DNA from: Streptomyces sp. NBC_01478
GTDB lineage: Bacteria > Actinomycetota > Actinomycetes > Streptomycetales > Streptomycetaceae
Assembly (NCBI RefSeq): GCF_036227225.1
Contig: NZ_CP109444.1
Location: forward strand, 8,661,501-8,725,500
DNA length: 64,000 bases
Direction of reading: 5' to 3'
The notes beneath the pieces are model-generated. The model saw only the letters and a list, made by a program, of their open reading frames with translations, was not told the DNA's origin and made no database searches. The translations under genes and the position numbers were made by a program. Within the stretch, counting starts at the first letter, position 1. Each line of letters starts with the position of its first letter. This document shows, piece by piece, positions 18,701 to 26,715 of this stretch.

Positions 18701-19057
18701 CCCGTCGATCCCCGTCACCGACACCGGCGACGTGCCCAGCAGCCCGACGTACGTCCGCTGCGGCACCCCGGCGAACACCCGCTCCGCGGCGGCCCGTACG
18801 TCCCGGTCGGCGGTGGCCATGCCCCCGGCCCGGTAGGCCGCGTTGACGTTCACCTGCGCGCCGATGTCACCGGCCAGCCGCCGTACGGCCCCGGCCTGCA
18901 CCGAACTCCCCGCCAGCGCCGTGAGCGCGGCCAACGCCGTCGCACACAGCAACACGGTCACCGACACCGCGGCCAGCACCAACCCGTGCTGCGCGGCCCG
19001 CCGGGCAACCGCGGGCAGCCGTCGCCGCGAGGAGGGCCTCAAGGCCGTGGCGACCAC
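15719..19057 (-). CDS. FtsX/MacB-type ABC permease (1112 aa)
   Basis: A 1112-aa permease built like its partner: an N-terminal transmembrane helix (about residues 25-50), a large extracytoplasmic domain with two Cys residues (ACKGKLT, GVCSIAP), several helices in the middle including the LQQARGAGTSRL FtsX loop, and a C-terminal block with QRRKEFALLRAIGVRASG, the best FtsX signature. It starts at GTG 19057 behind a GGGGG stretch; an ATG two bases away is out of frame. It is the first gene of a two-permease operon reading towards the ATPases. The partly degenerate internal duplication (two FtsX-like units per chain) is typical of this class. Confidence 0.85.
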   Translation of the reverse strand: MVATALRPSSRRRLPAVARRAAQHGLVLAAVSVTVLLCATALAALTALAGSSVQAGAVRRLAGDIGAQVNVNAAYRAGGMATADRDVRAAAERVFAGVPQRTYVGLLGTSPVSVTGIDGVAGPPREPGGSGLHPVAVQHGGGFGELVAGRWPAGTADAPAGAFTALPDVPVATGSTAPVDTAIPDALAKRLDIRPGSRLRVQDAFSRVMTLRVTGVFRASGAVGFWPAMAGDLTEGETADQGLLVVSAAALNGSAVLNGHLTAHWSVQPDLSRLDADALAGLRDRLRAFSGSQSGVSVFGGRQPSLADLTVASGLPGAIDELTVPTVAARSSLYLPSVLLAVLALATLVLAARQLTERRQGELALQQARGAGTSRLLRGAGAEWALTGIPAALVAPFLAGLLHPGSRGADAWAAVGLTLLVHAAAVLLPVLPSAGSRAGRGARAAVAQRLGADLALLAVAVLGYLELRRHHSLIADVGTGSASVDPVLVLVPTLVAGAAALLLLRLLPLTSLLLDAFGRRSRGLVLALAGWQLSRRAARNAGPVVLMCLAVSVSAFATTALASLGGLASEEAAFTVGADVRIAPSADDGYPSAVLGAAYRALPGVTRVAPVTRSTVNLPGGTTEDLVGTVAGPAPRTSSPVVLGIPLPGRPTALLLDERLRSDGSRVAPSLELTVQDASGLVSVVPARLPAADGARHTVVVPLDVALSGGRPRTYPLTVTAVGVLPQPNARPARLDLDLIRVGAREAANTPDSAATWVSRLPGGQVWSDGTDHAADSTEGACKGKLTDSYTPGSPGVCSIAPGGGSAVLRTTVSTGIRPSQAVSDSLGGLSDSDYATRSGSQVRLVAGPLGGPAPLPVRADASTLRAARLHVGSTTTLDLGGGRITAKIVGRVDSPPGLGRGQGHLIADQRRLSTALTLAGADRQDPAFWWLSSTDSARTAAAAEARPALGSVTTTARTAASLQADPFRAGLRRVLELVRWLAPGFAVIAFTVHAVVSTRQRRKEFALLRAIGVRASGLSALLGAEQVGLALFAVVPGALMGLALASAVLPLVTVDDSGQAPYPPLPRITPWATVTLTALATALAISAVVLTLARLLARVDLVRVLRAGEDR

Positions 19058-19279
19058 ATGAACCCCCGCGAATCGAACATGTGACGGTGACGGCGCGCCA
19101 CAGTCCTACCAGCGATGCCCACGACGGCACAACAATCGCTGATCCCGTCCGGCCCGGGACGGGGAAAATGCCTGAGTACGTCAGGGATGTTCGCTGTACG
19201 TTGTGCGGGCGCCCCGAGTCCCGCGGTGGCGTGCTTCCCCAGCTCAGAGGCTCAGTAGACGTTTCGAGGCAGGCCCACC

Positions 19280-20743
19280 GTGTTCCTGACGATCAGCACC
19301 ACCGGCACCCCCGAACGCCCCGCCACCGACCTCGGTTTCCTGCTGCACAAGCATCCGGACAAGGCGCAGGCGTTCTCCACCTCCTACGGCAAGGCGTACG
19401 TCCTCTACCCCGAGGCGGATCCCGGGCGCTGCACGGCGGCGCTGCTGCTGGAGGTCGACGCGGTGGCGCTGGTCCGGCGCGGCAAGGGAAAGGGGCGCGG
19501 CGGCGCGCCCGACGCGGCGCTCGCGCAGTACGTCAACGACCGTCCGTACGCGGCCTCTTCACTCCTCGCCGTGGCCCTGAGCGCGGTCTTCTCCAGCGCG
19601 ATGCGCGGCGTGTGCAACGCCCGCCCCGAGCGCGCGGCCCAGCCGCTGCCGCTGCGTATCGAGGTGCCCGCGCTGCCCGCGCGCGGCGGCCCCGACCTCG
19701 TACGACAGCTCTTCGCGCCGCTCGGCTGGACGGTCACCGTCGAACCGGTCGCGCTGGACGCCGAGTTCCCCGAGTGGGGCGACTCGCGGTACGTGAGCCT
19801 CGTCCTCGCATCGGAGACGCTGACCCTCGCCGAGGCGCTGCGCCACCTGTACGTCCTGCTCCCGGTCCTCGACGACGCCAAGCACTACTGGGTGGCCTCC
19901 GACGAGGTCGACAAGCTGCTCCGGGCCGGCGAGGGCTGGCTGCCCACGCACCCCGAGCAGAAACTCATCACCAGCCGCTATCTGTCCCGCCGTTGGTCCC
20001 TCACCCGGGAGGCGATGGAGCGGCTGGAACTGGTGCGGCTCGCCGAGGCCGACGACAGCGAGGTCGAGGAGATCGACAACGCCGTCGCGGCGGAGACGGA
20101 GGCCGAGGAGAAGCCGACGCCGCTCGCCGTCCAGCGCCGGGACGCGATCGTCGAGGCGCTCAAGGCGTCCGGTGCCGGCCGCGTGCTCGATCTCGGGTGC
20201 GGGCAGGGCCAGTTGGTGCAGGCGCTCCTCAAGGACACCCGGTTCACGGAGATCGTCGGCACCGATGTGTCGATGCGGGCGCTCACCATCGCCGGCCGCC
20301 GCCTCAAGCTCGACCGCATGGGGGAGCGGCAGGCCGCGCGCGTCCAGCTCTTCCAGAGCTCGCTCGCCTACACCGACAAGCGCCTGAAGGGCTACGACGC
20401 CGCCGTGCTCAGCGAGGTCGTCGAACACCTCGACCTGCCCCGGCTGCCGGCCCTGGAGTACGCGGTGTTCGGCTCCGCCCGCCCGAGGACGGTCGTCGTC
20501 ACGACCCCGAACGTCGAGTACAACGTCCGCTGGGAGACCCTCCCGGCCGGACACGTCCGGCACGGCGACCACCGCTTCGAGTGGACCCGCGCGGAGTTCG
20601 GGGAGTGGGCCCGTGAGGTCGCCCAACGGCACGGCTACGACGTCGAGTTCGTACCGGTGGGACCCGACGACCCCGAGGTGGGACCGCCCACCCAGATGGC
20701 CGTGTTCAGCGTCAGTACCGTGAAGGAGGAGAAGGCCGCATGA
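19280..20743 (+). CDS. hen1: Hen1 RNA 3'-terminal ribose 2'-O-methyltransferase
   Basis: A 487-aa bacterial Hen1. The N-terminal ~240 residues (MFLTISTTGTPERPATDLGF onward) are the Hen1-specific domain that binds and activates Pnkp's ligase. The C-terminal methyltransferase domain has the SAM motif VLDLGCGQG (residues 302-310) and the metal-binding ExxEH motif (E379, E382, H383), with further His residues near HGDHRFEW. It methylates the 2'-OH at the 3' end of the 5' fragment of cleaved RNA, so that repaired tRNA resists recutting by the same ribotoxin. The GTG start and an ATGA overlap with pnkp show an RNA-repair operon. Confidence 0.95.
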   Translation: MFLTISTTGTPERPATDLGFLLHKHPDKAQAFSTSYGKAYVLYPEADPGRCTAALLLEVDAVALVRRGKGKGRGGAPDAALAQYVNDRPYAASSLLAVALSAVFSSAMRGVCNARPERAAQPLPLRIEVPALPARGGPDLVRQLFAPLGWTVTVEPVALDAEFPEWGDSRYVSLVLASETLTLAEALRHLYVLLPVLDDAKHYWVASDEVDKLLRAGEGWLPTHPEQKLITSRYLSRRWSLTREAMERLELVRLAEADDSEVEEIDNAVAAETEAEEKPTPLAVQRRDAIVEALKASGAGRVLDLGCGQGQLVQALLKDTRFTEIVGTDVSMRALTIAGRRLKLDRMGERQAARVQLFQSSLAYTDKRLKGYDAAVLSEVVEHLDLPRLPALEYAVFGSARPRTVVVTTPNVEYNVRWETLPAGHVRHGDHRFEWTRAEFGEWAREVAQRHGYDVEFVPVGPDDPEVGPPTQMAVFSVSTVKEEKAA

Positions 20744-23286
20744 CCGAGACCCAGACCAAGGGGCGCGTCCTGCCCGTCACCGACCTCTCCCTCGTCGTGC
20801 TGATCGGCGCCTCCGGCTCCGGCAAGTCCACCTTCGCGCACCGCCACTTCAAGCCGACCGAGATCATCTCCTCCGACTTCTGCCGGGGCCTGGTCGCGGA
20901 CGACGAGAACGACCAGAGCGCCAGCCGGGACGCCTTCGACGTCCTGCACTACATCGCCGGCAAGCGCCTCGCCGCCGGCCGCCGCACGGTCGTCGACGCG
21001 ACCAGCGTGCAGCAGGACAGCCGACGCCAACTGATCGACCTGGCACGGCAGTACGACGTCCTGCCCATCGCCATCGTGCTCGACGTACCGGAGGAGGTGT
21101 GCGCAGAGCGCAACGCCTCCCGCTCCGACCGCGCCGACATGCCCCGCCGTGTCATCACCCGCCACACCCGCGAACTAAGGCGCTCGCTGCGCGGACTGGA
21201 GCGCGAGGGCTTCCGCAAGGTGCACGTCCTGCGGGGCGTCGATGACGTCGAGGGCGCCACGGTCGTCACCGAGAAGCGCTTCAACGACCTGACCCACCTC
21301 ACCGGCCCCTTCGACATCATCGGCGACATCCACGGCTGCGCCGCCGAACTGGAGTCCCTGCTCGGCAAGTTGGGCTACGACGACGGAGTCCACCCGGCGG
21401 GCCGTACGGCCGTCTTCGTCGGCGACCTCGTCGACCGCGGCCCGGACTCGCCCGGTGTGCTGCGCCGCGTGATGTCCATGGTCGGGTCGGGCAACGCGCT
21501 GTGCGTACCGGGCAACCACGAGAACAAGTACGGCCGTCACCTCAAGGGCCGCCAGGTCCAGCACACCCACGGCCTGGCCGAGACGATCGAGCAGATGGCG
21601 GGGGAGAGCGATGAATTCCGCGCCCAGGTGCGGGAGTTCATCGACGGACTCGTCAGTCACTACGTCCTCGACGGCGGCCGACTGGTCGTCTGCCACGCAG
21701 GCCTGCCCGAGAGGTACCACGGCCGCACCTCGGGCCGGGTGCGCTCGCACGCGCTCTACGGCGACACGACCGGCGAGACCGACGAGTTCGGCCTGCCGGT
21801 GCGCTACCCGTGGGCCGAGGACTACCGGGGCCGCGCGGCCGTCGTCTACGGCCACACCCCGGTCCCCGAGGCCAGTTGGCTGAACAACACCATCTGCCTC
21901 GACACCGGTGCCGTCTTCGGCGGCAAGCTGACCGCGCTGCGCTGGCCGGAGCGGGAGCTGGTCGACGTACCGGCCGAGCAGGTCTGGTACGAGCCGACCC
22001 GCCCGCTGCGCACGGAGGCGCCCGGCGGACACGACGGCCGTCCGCTCGACCTGGCGGACGTGCACGGCCGCCGGGTGGTGGAGACCCGGCACGCCGGCCG
22101 GGTCTCGGTCCGTGAGGAGAACGCGGCGGCGGCCCTGGAGGTCATGAGCCGCTTCGCGGTCGACCCGCGGCTGCTGCCGTACCTCCCGCCGACGATGGCC
22201 CCGACGGCTACTTCGCACGTCGACGGCTATCTGGAGCACCCGGCGGAGGCGTTCGCGCAGTACGCCGACGACGGGGTCGCGCGGGTCGTGTGCGAGGAGA
22301 AGCACATGGGTTCGCGGGCGGTGGCGCTGGTGTGCCGGGACGCGGAGGCGGCGGCGAAGCGGTTCGGTGTGGACGGCGGGCCGACGGGGTCGCTGTACAC
22401 GCGTACGGGGCGTCCGTTCTTCGACGACGCGGGGGTCACGGAGGAGATCCTGGGCCGACTGCGGACGGCGCTCGACGAGTCGGGCCTGTGGGCGGAGCTG
22501 GAGACCGACTGGCTGCTGCTGGACGCGGAGTTGATGCCGTGGTCGCTGAAGGCGTCCGGGCTGCTGCGTGGTCAGTACGCGGCGGTCGGCGCGGCCGCGG
22601 GGGCGGTGTTCCCGGGTGTGCTGGCCGCGCTGGAAGGGGCCGTGGGGCGGGGTGTCGACGTGGTCGACCTGCTGTCCCGGCAGCGTGAACGCGCCGCGGA
22701 CGCCTCGGCGTTCACCGACGCGTACCGGCGCTACTGCTGGACCACGGACGGCCTCGACGGCGTCCGGCTCGCCCCGTTCCAGATCCTCGCGGTCCAGGGA
22801 CGCAGCCTCGCCGGACTCCCGCACGACGAACAACTCGCCCTGCTGGACCGGCTGGTGGAGCACGACAGCACCGGCCTGCTGCAGACCACCCGTCGGCTGT
22901 ACGTCGACACCGGCGACCCCGAGTCGGTGCGGGCCGGCGTCGACTGGTGGCTGGAGATGACCGGGCGGGGCGGCGAGGGCATGGTCGTCAAGCCGGTCGG
23001 GGCGGTGGTGCGCAGCGAGCAGGGGAGGTTGGTCCAGCCGGGTATCAAGTGCCGTGGCCGTGAGTACCTGCGGATCATCTACGGCCCGGAGTACACGCGT
23101 CCCGACAACCTCGCCCGGCTGCGGGGCCGCTTCCTGAACCACAAGCGGTCACTGGCGATCCGGGAGTACGCGCTGGGTCTGGAGGCCCTCGACAGGCTGG
23201 CCGAGGGCGAGCCGCTGTGGCGGGTCCACGAGGCGGTGTTCGGGGTACTGGCGCTGGAGTCGGAGCCGGTGGATCCGCGTCTGTGA
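20740..23286 (+). CDS. pnkp: Polynucleotide kinase-phosphatase-ligase Pnkp
   Basis: An 848-aa three-domain RNA end-healing and sealing enzyme. The kinase domain has P-loop GASGSGKST (residues 23-31). The binuclear-metal 2',3'-phosphatase domain has GDIHG (D196, H198), GDLVDRG (228-234) and GNHE (258-261). The C-terminal domain is the adenylyltransferase/ligase with motif I KHMG (Lys-521 is the adenylated residue). Bacterial Pnkp needs Hen1 for efficient ligation, and hen1 overlaps its start by 4 bases. A GGAGGAG site inside the hen1 end precedes the ATG. All key residues are present, so it should be active. Confidence 0.95.
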   Translation: MTETQTKGRVLPVTDLSLVVLIGASGSGKSTFAHRHFKPTEIISSDFCRGLVADDENDQSASRDAFDVLHYIAGKRLAAGRRTVVDATSVQQDSRRQLIDLARQYDVLPIAIVLDVPEEVCAERNASRSDRADMPRRVITRHTRELRRSLRGLEREGFRKVHVLRGVDDVEGATVVTEKRFNDLTHLTGPFDIIGDIHGCAAELESLLGKLGYDDGVHPAGRTAVFVGDLVDRGPDSPGVLRRVMSMVGSGNALCVPGNHENKYGRHLKGRQVQHTHGLAETIEQMAGESDEFRAQVREFIDGLVSHYVLDGGRLVVCHAGLPERYHGRTSGRVRSHALYGDTTGETDEFGLPVRYPWAEDYRGRAAVVYGHTPVPEASWLNNTICLDTGAVFGGKLTALRWPERELVDVPAEQVWYEPTRPLRTEAPGGHDGRPLDLADVHGRRVVETRHAGRVSVREENAAAALEVMSRFAVDPRLLPYLPPTMAPTATSHVDGYLEHPAEAFAQYADDGVARVVCEEKHMGSRAVALVCRDAEAAAKRFGVDGGPTGSLYTRTGRPFFDDAGVTEEILGRLRTALDESGLWAELETDWLLLDAELMPWSLKASGLLRGQYAAVGAAAGAVFPGVLAALEGAVGRGVDVVDLLSRQRERAADASAFTDAYRRYCWTTDGLDGVRLAPFQILAVQGRSLAGLPHDEQLALLDRLVEHDSTGLLQTTRRLYVDTGDPESVRAGVDWWLEMTGRGGEGMVVKPVGAVVRSEQGRLVQPGIKCRGREYLRIIYGPEYTRPDNLARLRGRFLNHKRSLAIREYALGLEALDRLAEGEPLWRVHEAVFGVLALESEPVDPRL

Positions 23287-23300
23287 GGTGCGGGTAGGCG

Positions 23301-23345
23301 GGGGTGACCGTCCCTGGGGGCGGAGCCCCCAGGGACGGTCACCCC
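23301..23345. terminator. Perfect 20-bp-stem bidirectional terminator
   Basis: Arms of 20 bases (23301-23320 and 23326-23345) pair perfectly around the loop CGGAG. The structure lies between pnkp and the convergent NAD-kinase-like gene. It contains the last bases and stop codon of the latter (TGA at 23339-23341), so termination and translation end in the same element. Confidence 0.85.
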
Positions 23346-24238
23346 ACCAACCGCAACCGCTCCCCACAAACCCCCACCCGAACCCCCTGCCCCCAAGTCA
23401 ACTCCACCGCATCCCCCTCCATCCCGTCCCCGAACACGACCAACCCCTCCGACTCAACGGTGAGTTGAAGCCCCGCCGACCCGCTCAGCTCACCCGCCAC
23501 CAGCGACGTCCCCGTGACCGGCGAAGGCCAGGCCTCCCGTACGAACCACACCAGCCTGTCCTCCGAGGGGTGTGGCAGGGACAGGGAACTGCCCCGCTCC
23601 TGCCACACCGACCGGAGCCAGCCGGAGGCCCCGGTGCCCGTTCCCACGAGCACCCCGGAGGACGCCTGGGCCTCGACGACACCCCCGTCGCCCTCCAGGC
23701 CCAGGCGGTATCGGGCCGTCTGATGACCGACGGCGCCCAGATAGATCTCGTTCAGCGCGACCAGCCGCTGTGTGTCGTCGGCGACGGCCTCGACCATGGT
23801 CAGTTCGTCCACACCGGTACCGGCCACGAGGGCGGCGCCCAGCAGGACGCCGGCGTCCGACGGCCGGTGCCGTACCAGGACGCCCGGGTTGCGCCCGGGG
23901 TCCGAGTCGAAGCCCAACACCGGCTGCCCGGCGAGGTACTTGGCGACGTTCGCGACCAGGCCGTCCTGGCCGACCACGACCACCACGTCCTCCGGCGCGA
24001 ACAGGAACCGGTCCAAGTCCGCCCGCTCGACCTGGGTCCGACGCCAGGTCAGGGGGATCGCCGAGGACACCTCGGCCAGCGCCCGCCGGGTCCGGCGGTG
24101 CCGTTCGGCGACCTCCTCGATGTCCCGGCCCCGCGACCGCAGGAAGTACGCGGCCTGGCCGTGCGTCCCGTGCCGGGCGACCAACTCCTCGTACTCCGTG
24201 GTCCGATGGACGAGGACGGCCCGGGGGGCGAGGCTCAC
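23339..24238 (-). CDS. NAD kinase-like protein
   Basis: A 299-aa protein of the NAD kinase/diacylglycerol kinase fold. The phosphate-binding GGDG motif is GQDG here (residues 90-93), the Asp being kept. The NE motif appears in VALNEIYLGAVG and the Gly-rich third motif in VGTGTGASGW. NAD kinases make NADP from NAD; the altered motifs suggest a divergent paralogue with another role or substrate. The GTG start at 24238 overlaps the stop of the SPFH-domain gene (GTGA), so the pair is coupled. Another NAD kinase would normally be found elsewhere in the genome. Confidence 0.7.
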   Translation of the reverse strand: MSLAPRAVLVHRTTEYEELVARHGTHGQAAYFLRSRGRDIEEVAERHRRTRRALAEVSSAIPLTWRRTQVERADLDRFLFAPEDVVVVVGQDGLVANVAKYLAGQPVLGFDSDPGRNPGVLVRHRPSDAGVLLGAALVAGTGVDELTMVEAVADDTQRLVALNEIYLGAVGHQTARYRLGLEGDGGVVEAQASSGVLVGTGTGASGWLRSVWQERGSSLSLPHPSEDRLVWFVREAWPSPVTGTSLVAGELSGSAGLQLTVESEGLVVFGDGMEGDAVELTWGQGVRVGVCGERLRLVG

Positions 24239-25272
24239 GCCCCTTCTCCGGTACCGAGCCGGGCGAGCAGCCCGGTCAGCACGTCCGGCGAGATCGTGAC
24301 GCTGTCGATGTTCGGCAGGTTCTCCGCGAGCCGCGTCCCGGTGAGCGCGTGCAGGGTCGTGACATCGACGTCCGCGTGCACCCGCAGCCACGCCGCCTGG
24401 GCGTGCGCCCGTGCGTCACCCACCTCGCGGGCACCCTCGGCCTCGGCCCGGGCGAGCCGTACGGAACGGGCCGCCTCGGCGTCGGCGAGCCGTACCGTAC
24501 GCGTCGCCTCCGCCTCCGCCCGGACGCCGTCCGCCGCCGCGTGCTCCTCGGCCTCGCGGCGCGTGTTCGTGCCGCGCTGGTCGACCAACTGCTCCTCGCG
24601 GCGGGCGAGTTCGATCTGGCTGTCCAGTTCGTTCTCGGCGATCGCCCGCTCCCGTTCGACGGCCACCGCCCGGCGTTCGTAGGTGGCCTTGTCCGCCTCC
24701 TGCTGGATCTGCTCGCGGGCCGGGGTGCGCAGCGCCCGCTCCACCTCGGGCTCGGGCCGGATCGCCATCACACGGACGGCGACCACCTCGATACCGGTGG
24801 CCGGCAGGCGCGGTTCGGCGCCGAGGCCCGCCGCGATCCGCTCCCGTACCGCCGTCACCCCGTCGACCAGCGCCGCCGCGAGGGGAGTTCGGGCGAGCAC
24901 GGCCAGCGCGTGCTGCTGAGCCGTCTCGGTCAGCAGGGTGCCCAACTGCTCAAGAGGCGATCCCCGCCACACACCCGTGTCCGGGTCCACGGAGAAGTCG
25001 AGCCGCGCGGAGGCCAGCGCCGGGTCGCTGATCCGGTAGGTGACGGTCGCCTGCACCGCCACGTCCTGGAAGTCGGACGTACGGGCATGGAAGGTCATGG
25101 CCAACTCCCGGTCGTCGACCGGCACTTCGGAGAGTGCGGCGGTCAACGCGCGGAACCAGAAGCTGAGTCCGGGCCCGTCGTGCAGCAACTTGCCCGAGCG
25201 GTGGTGCCGGATGTGCGCCGTAGGAGCCCCGCGCAGATGGCGCCAGCCCAGGCGCCGGGTGATGTCGGCCAT
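24235..25272 (-). CDS. SPFH/band 7 domain protein
   Basis: A 345-aa stomatin/prohibitin-type protein. The first ~190 residues form the SPFH domain, and residues ~185-290 are a long charged Ala/Glu/Arg coiled coil typical of flotillin-like scaffold proteins. There is no N-terminal transmembrane helix; instead a Trp/His/Arg-rich segment (GWRHLRGAPTAHIRHHRSG) opens the protein, so membrane contact would be peripheral. I use the ATG at 25272, preceded by GAGGAAC, rather than the start 22 codons upstream. It is the first gene of a two-gene operon with the NAD-kinase-like gene and diverges from arginine deiminase. Confidence 0.75.
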   Translation of the reverse strand: MADITRRLGWRHLRGAPTAHIRHHRSGKLLHDGPGLSFWFRALTAALSEVPVDDRELAMTFHARTSDFQDVAVQATVTYRISDPALASARLDFSVDPDTGVWRGSPLEQLGTLLTETAQQHALAVLARTPLAAALVDGVTAVRERIAAGLGAEPRLPATGIEVVAVRVMAIRPEPEVERALRTPAREQIQQEADKATYERRAVAVERERAIAENELDSQIELARREEQLVDQRGTNTRREAEEHAAADGVRAEAEATRTVRLADAEAARSVRLARAEAEGAREVGDARAHAQAAWLRVHADVDVTTLHALTGTRLAENLPNIDSVTISPDVLTGLLARLGTGEGA

Positions 25273-25370
25273 CAGTTCCTCAGATCCCCTCAGATCCCGC
25301 ATCGATCTCGTCAGTAAGACGATAATCGGTGGGCCCACTTGTCGTCAAGGGGACGAGAAGAAGAGGAAGT

Positions 25371-26642
25371 ATGACAAGTAAGGGGGTGAACCCGGGCCCG
25401 GATGGTCAGGATGGAGACATGGCACTCCATGTCGACTCCGAGACCGGGCGGCTCCGCCGCGTCATCCTGCACCGGCCGGATCTCGAGCTCAAAAGGCTCA
25501 CCCCGAGCAACAAGGACGCCCTCCTCTTCGACGACGTGCTCTGGGTGCGCCGGGCGCGCGCCGAACACGACGGCTTCGCGGACGTCCTGCGCGACCGGGG
25601 CGTCGCCGTCCATCTCTTCGGCGACCTGCTCGCCGAGTCCCTGGCGATCCCGGCGGCCCGCGCGCTCGTCCTGGACCGCGTCTTCGACGAGAAGGAGTAC
25701 GGCCCCCTCGCCACCGACCACCTCCGCGCCGCCTTCGAGGCCCTGCCCGCGCCCGAACTGGCCGAGGCGCTCGTCGGCGGCATGACCAAGCGGGAGTTCC
25801 TGGAGGCCCACCCGGAGCCGACCTCCGTCCGCTTCCATGTCATGGACCTCGACGACTTCCTCCTGGCCCCCCTCCCCAACCACCTCTTCACCCGCGACAC
25901 CTCCGCCTGGATCTACGACGGCGTCTCCGTCAACGCCATGCGCTGGCCGGCCCGGCAGCGCGAGACCGTCCACTTCGAGGCGATCTACCGCCACCACCCG
26001 CTCTTCCGCGCCGAGAAGTTCCACGTCTGGTCCGAGGGGCAGGCCGACTACCCGTCCACCATCGAGGGCGGCGACGTGCTCGTCATCGGCAACGGCGCGG
26101 TGCTCATCGGCATGAGCGAGCGCACCACCCCGCAGGCCGTCGAGATGCTCGCGCACAAGCTGTTCGCCGAGGGCTCCGCGCGGACGATCGTGGCGCTCGA
26201 CATCCCCAAACAGCGCGCCTTCATGCACCTCGACACGGTGATGACGATGGTCGACGGCGACACCTTCACCCAGTACGCGGGGCTCGGCATGCTCCGGTCG
26301 TACACCATCGAACCGGGCGTCGGCGACAAGGAGTTGAAGGTCACCGACCATCCGCCGGAGCACATGCACCGCGCGATCGCCGCCGCCCTCGGTCTTGACG
26401 GGATCCGCGTGCTGACCGCCACCCAGGACGTGCACGCCGCCGCACGGGAGCAGTGGGACGACGGCTGCAACGTCCTCGCCGTCGAGCCCGGCGTCGTCGT
26501 CGCCTACGAACGGAACGCCACCACCAACACCTATCTGCGCAAGCAGGGCATCGAGGTGATCGAGATCCCGGGCAGCGAACTGGGCCGGGGCCGGGGCGGG
26601 CCGCGCTGCATGAGCTGCCCGGTCGAGCGGGACGCCGTATAG
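25371..26642 (+). CDS. arcA: Arginine deiminase
   Basis: A 423-aa cytoplasmic enzyme converting arginine to citrulline and ammonia. Family motifs are all present: FTRDTS near residue 182, [22 protein letters not shown] with the catalytic His, and the nucleophile Cys-416 in CMSCP near the C-terminus. The ATG at 25371 follows AGAGGAAG. The next gene is ornithine carbamoyltransferase, which would turn citrulline into ornithine and carbamoyl phosphate. No carbamate kinase (arcC) is next to them, so either it lies elsewhere or the pathway is used for nitrogen rather than ATP. Confidence 0.95.
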   Translation: MTSKGVNPGPDGQDGDMALHVDSETGRLRRVILHRPDLELKRLTPSNKDALLFDDVLWVRRARAEHDGFADVLRDRGVAVHLFGDLLAESLAIPAARALVLDRVFDEKEYGPLATDHLRAAFEALPAPELAEALVGGMTKREFLEAHPEPTSVRFHVMDLDDFLLAPLPNHLFTRDTSAWIYDGVSVNAMRWPARQRETVHFEAIYRHHPLFRAEKFHVWSEGQADYPSTIEGGDVLVIGNGAVLIGMSERTTPQAVEMLAHKLFAEGSARTIVALDIPKQRAFMHLDTVMTMVDGDTFTQYAGLGMLRSYTIEPGVGDKELKVTDHPPEHMHRAIAAALGLDGIRVLTATQDVHAAAREQWDDGCNVLAVEPGVVVAYERNATTNTYLRKQGIEVIEIPGSELGRGRGGPRCMSCPVERDAV

Positions 26643-26664
26643 AAATGCTATGTATCGTATAGAA
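26636..26664 (+). promoter_or_regulatory. A/T-rich arcA-argF spacer with direct repeat
   Basis: CGTATAGAA occurs at 26636-26644 and 26656-26664, exactly 20 bp (two helical turns) apart, in a strikingly A/T-rich 73-bp gap. The first copy overlaps the arcA stop codon. A regulator binding one face of the helix, or an internal promoter for the carbamoyltransferase gene, would fit. Confidence 0.4.
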
Positions 26665-26715
26665 TTCCAAACGTAAGCACCTGTTCCCCTTTACCTGTAT
26701 CTCTGGAGCGCCCCC

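Noticed and set aside
16445..19084. An 879-codon plus-strand open frame opposite the permease
   Set aside because: Glutamine/Arg/Gly-rich shadow; minus-strand product is a convincing membrane permease.
25273..25370. ArgR box in the arcA promoter region
   Set aside because: The region has short inverted repeats but nothing close to the TNNATAA-type ARG box pattern.
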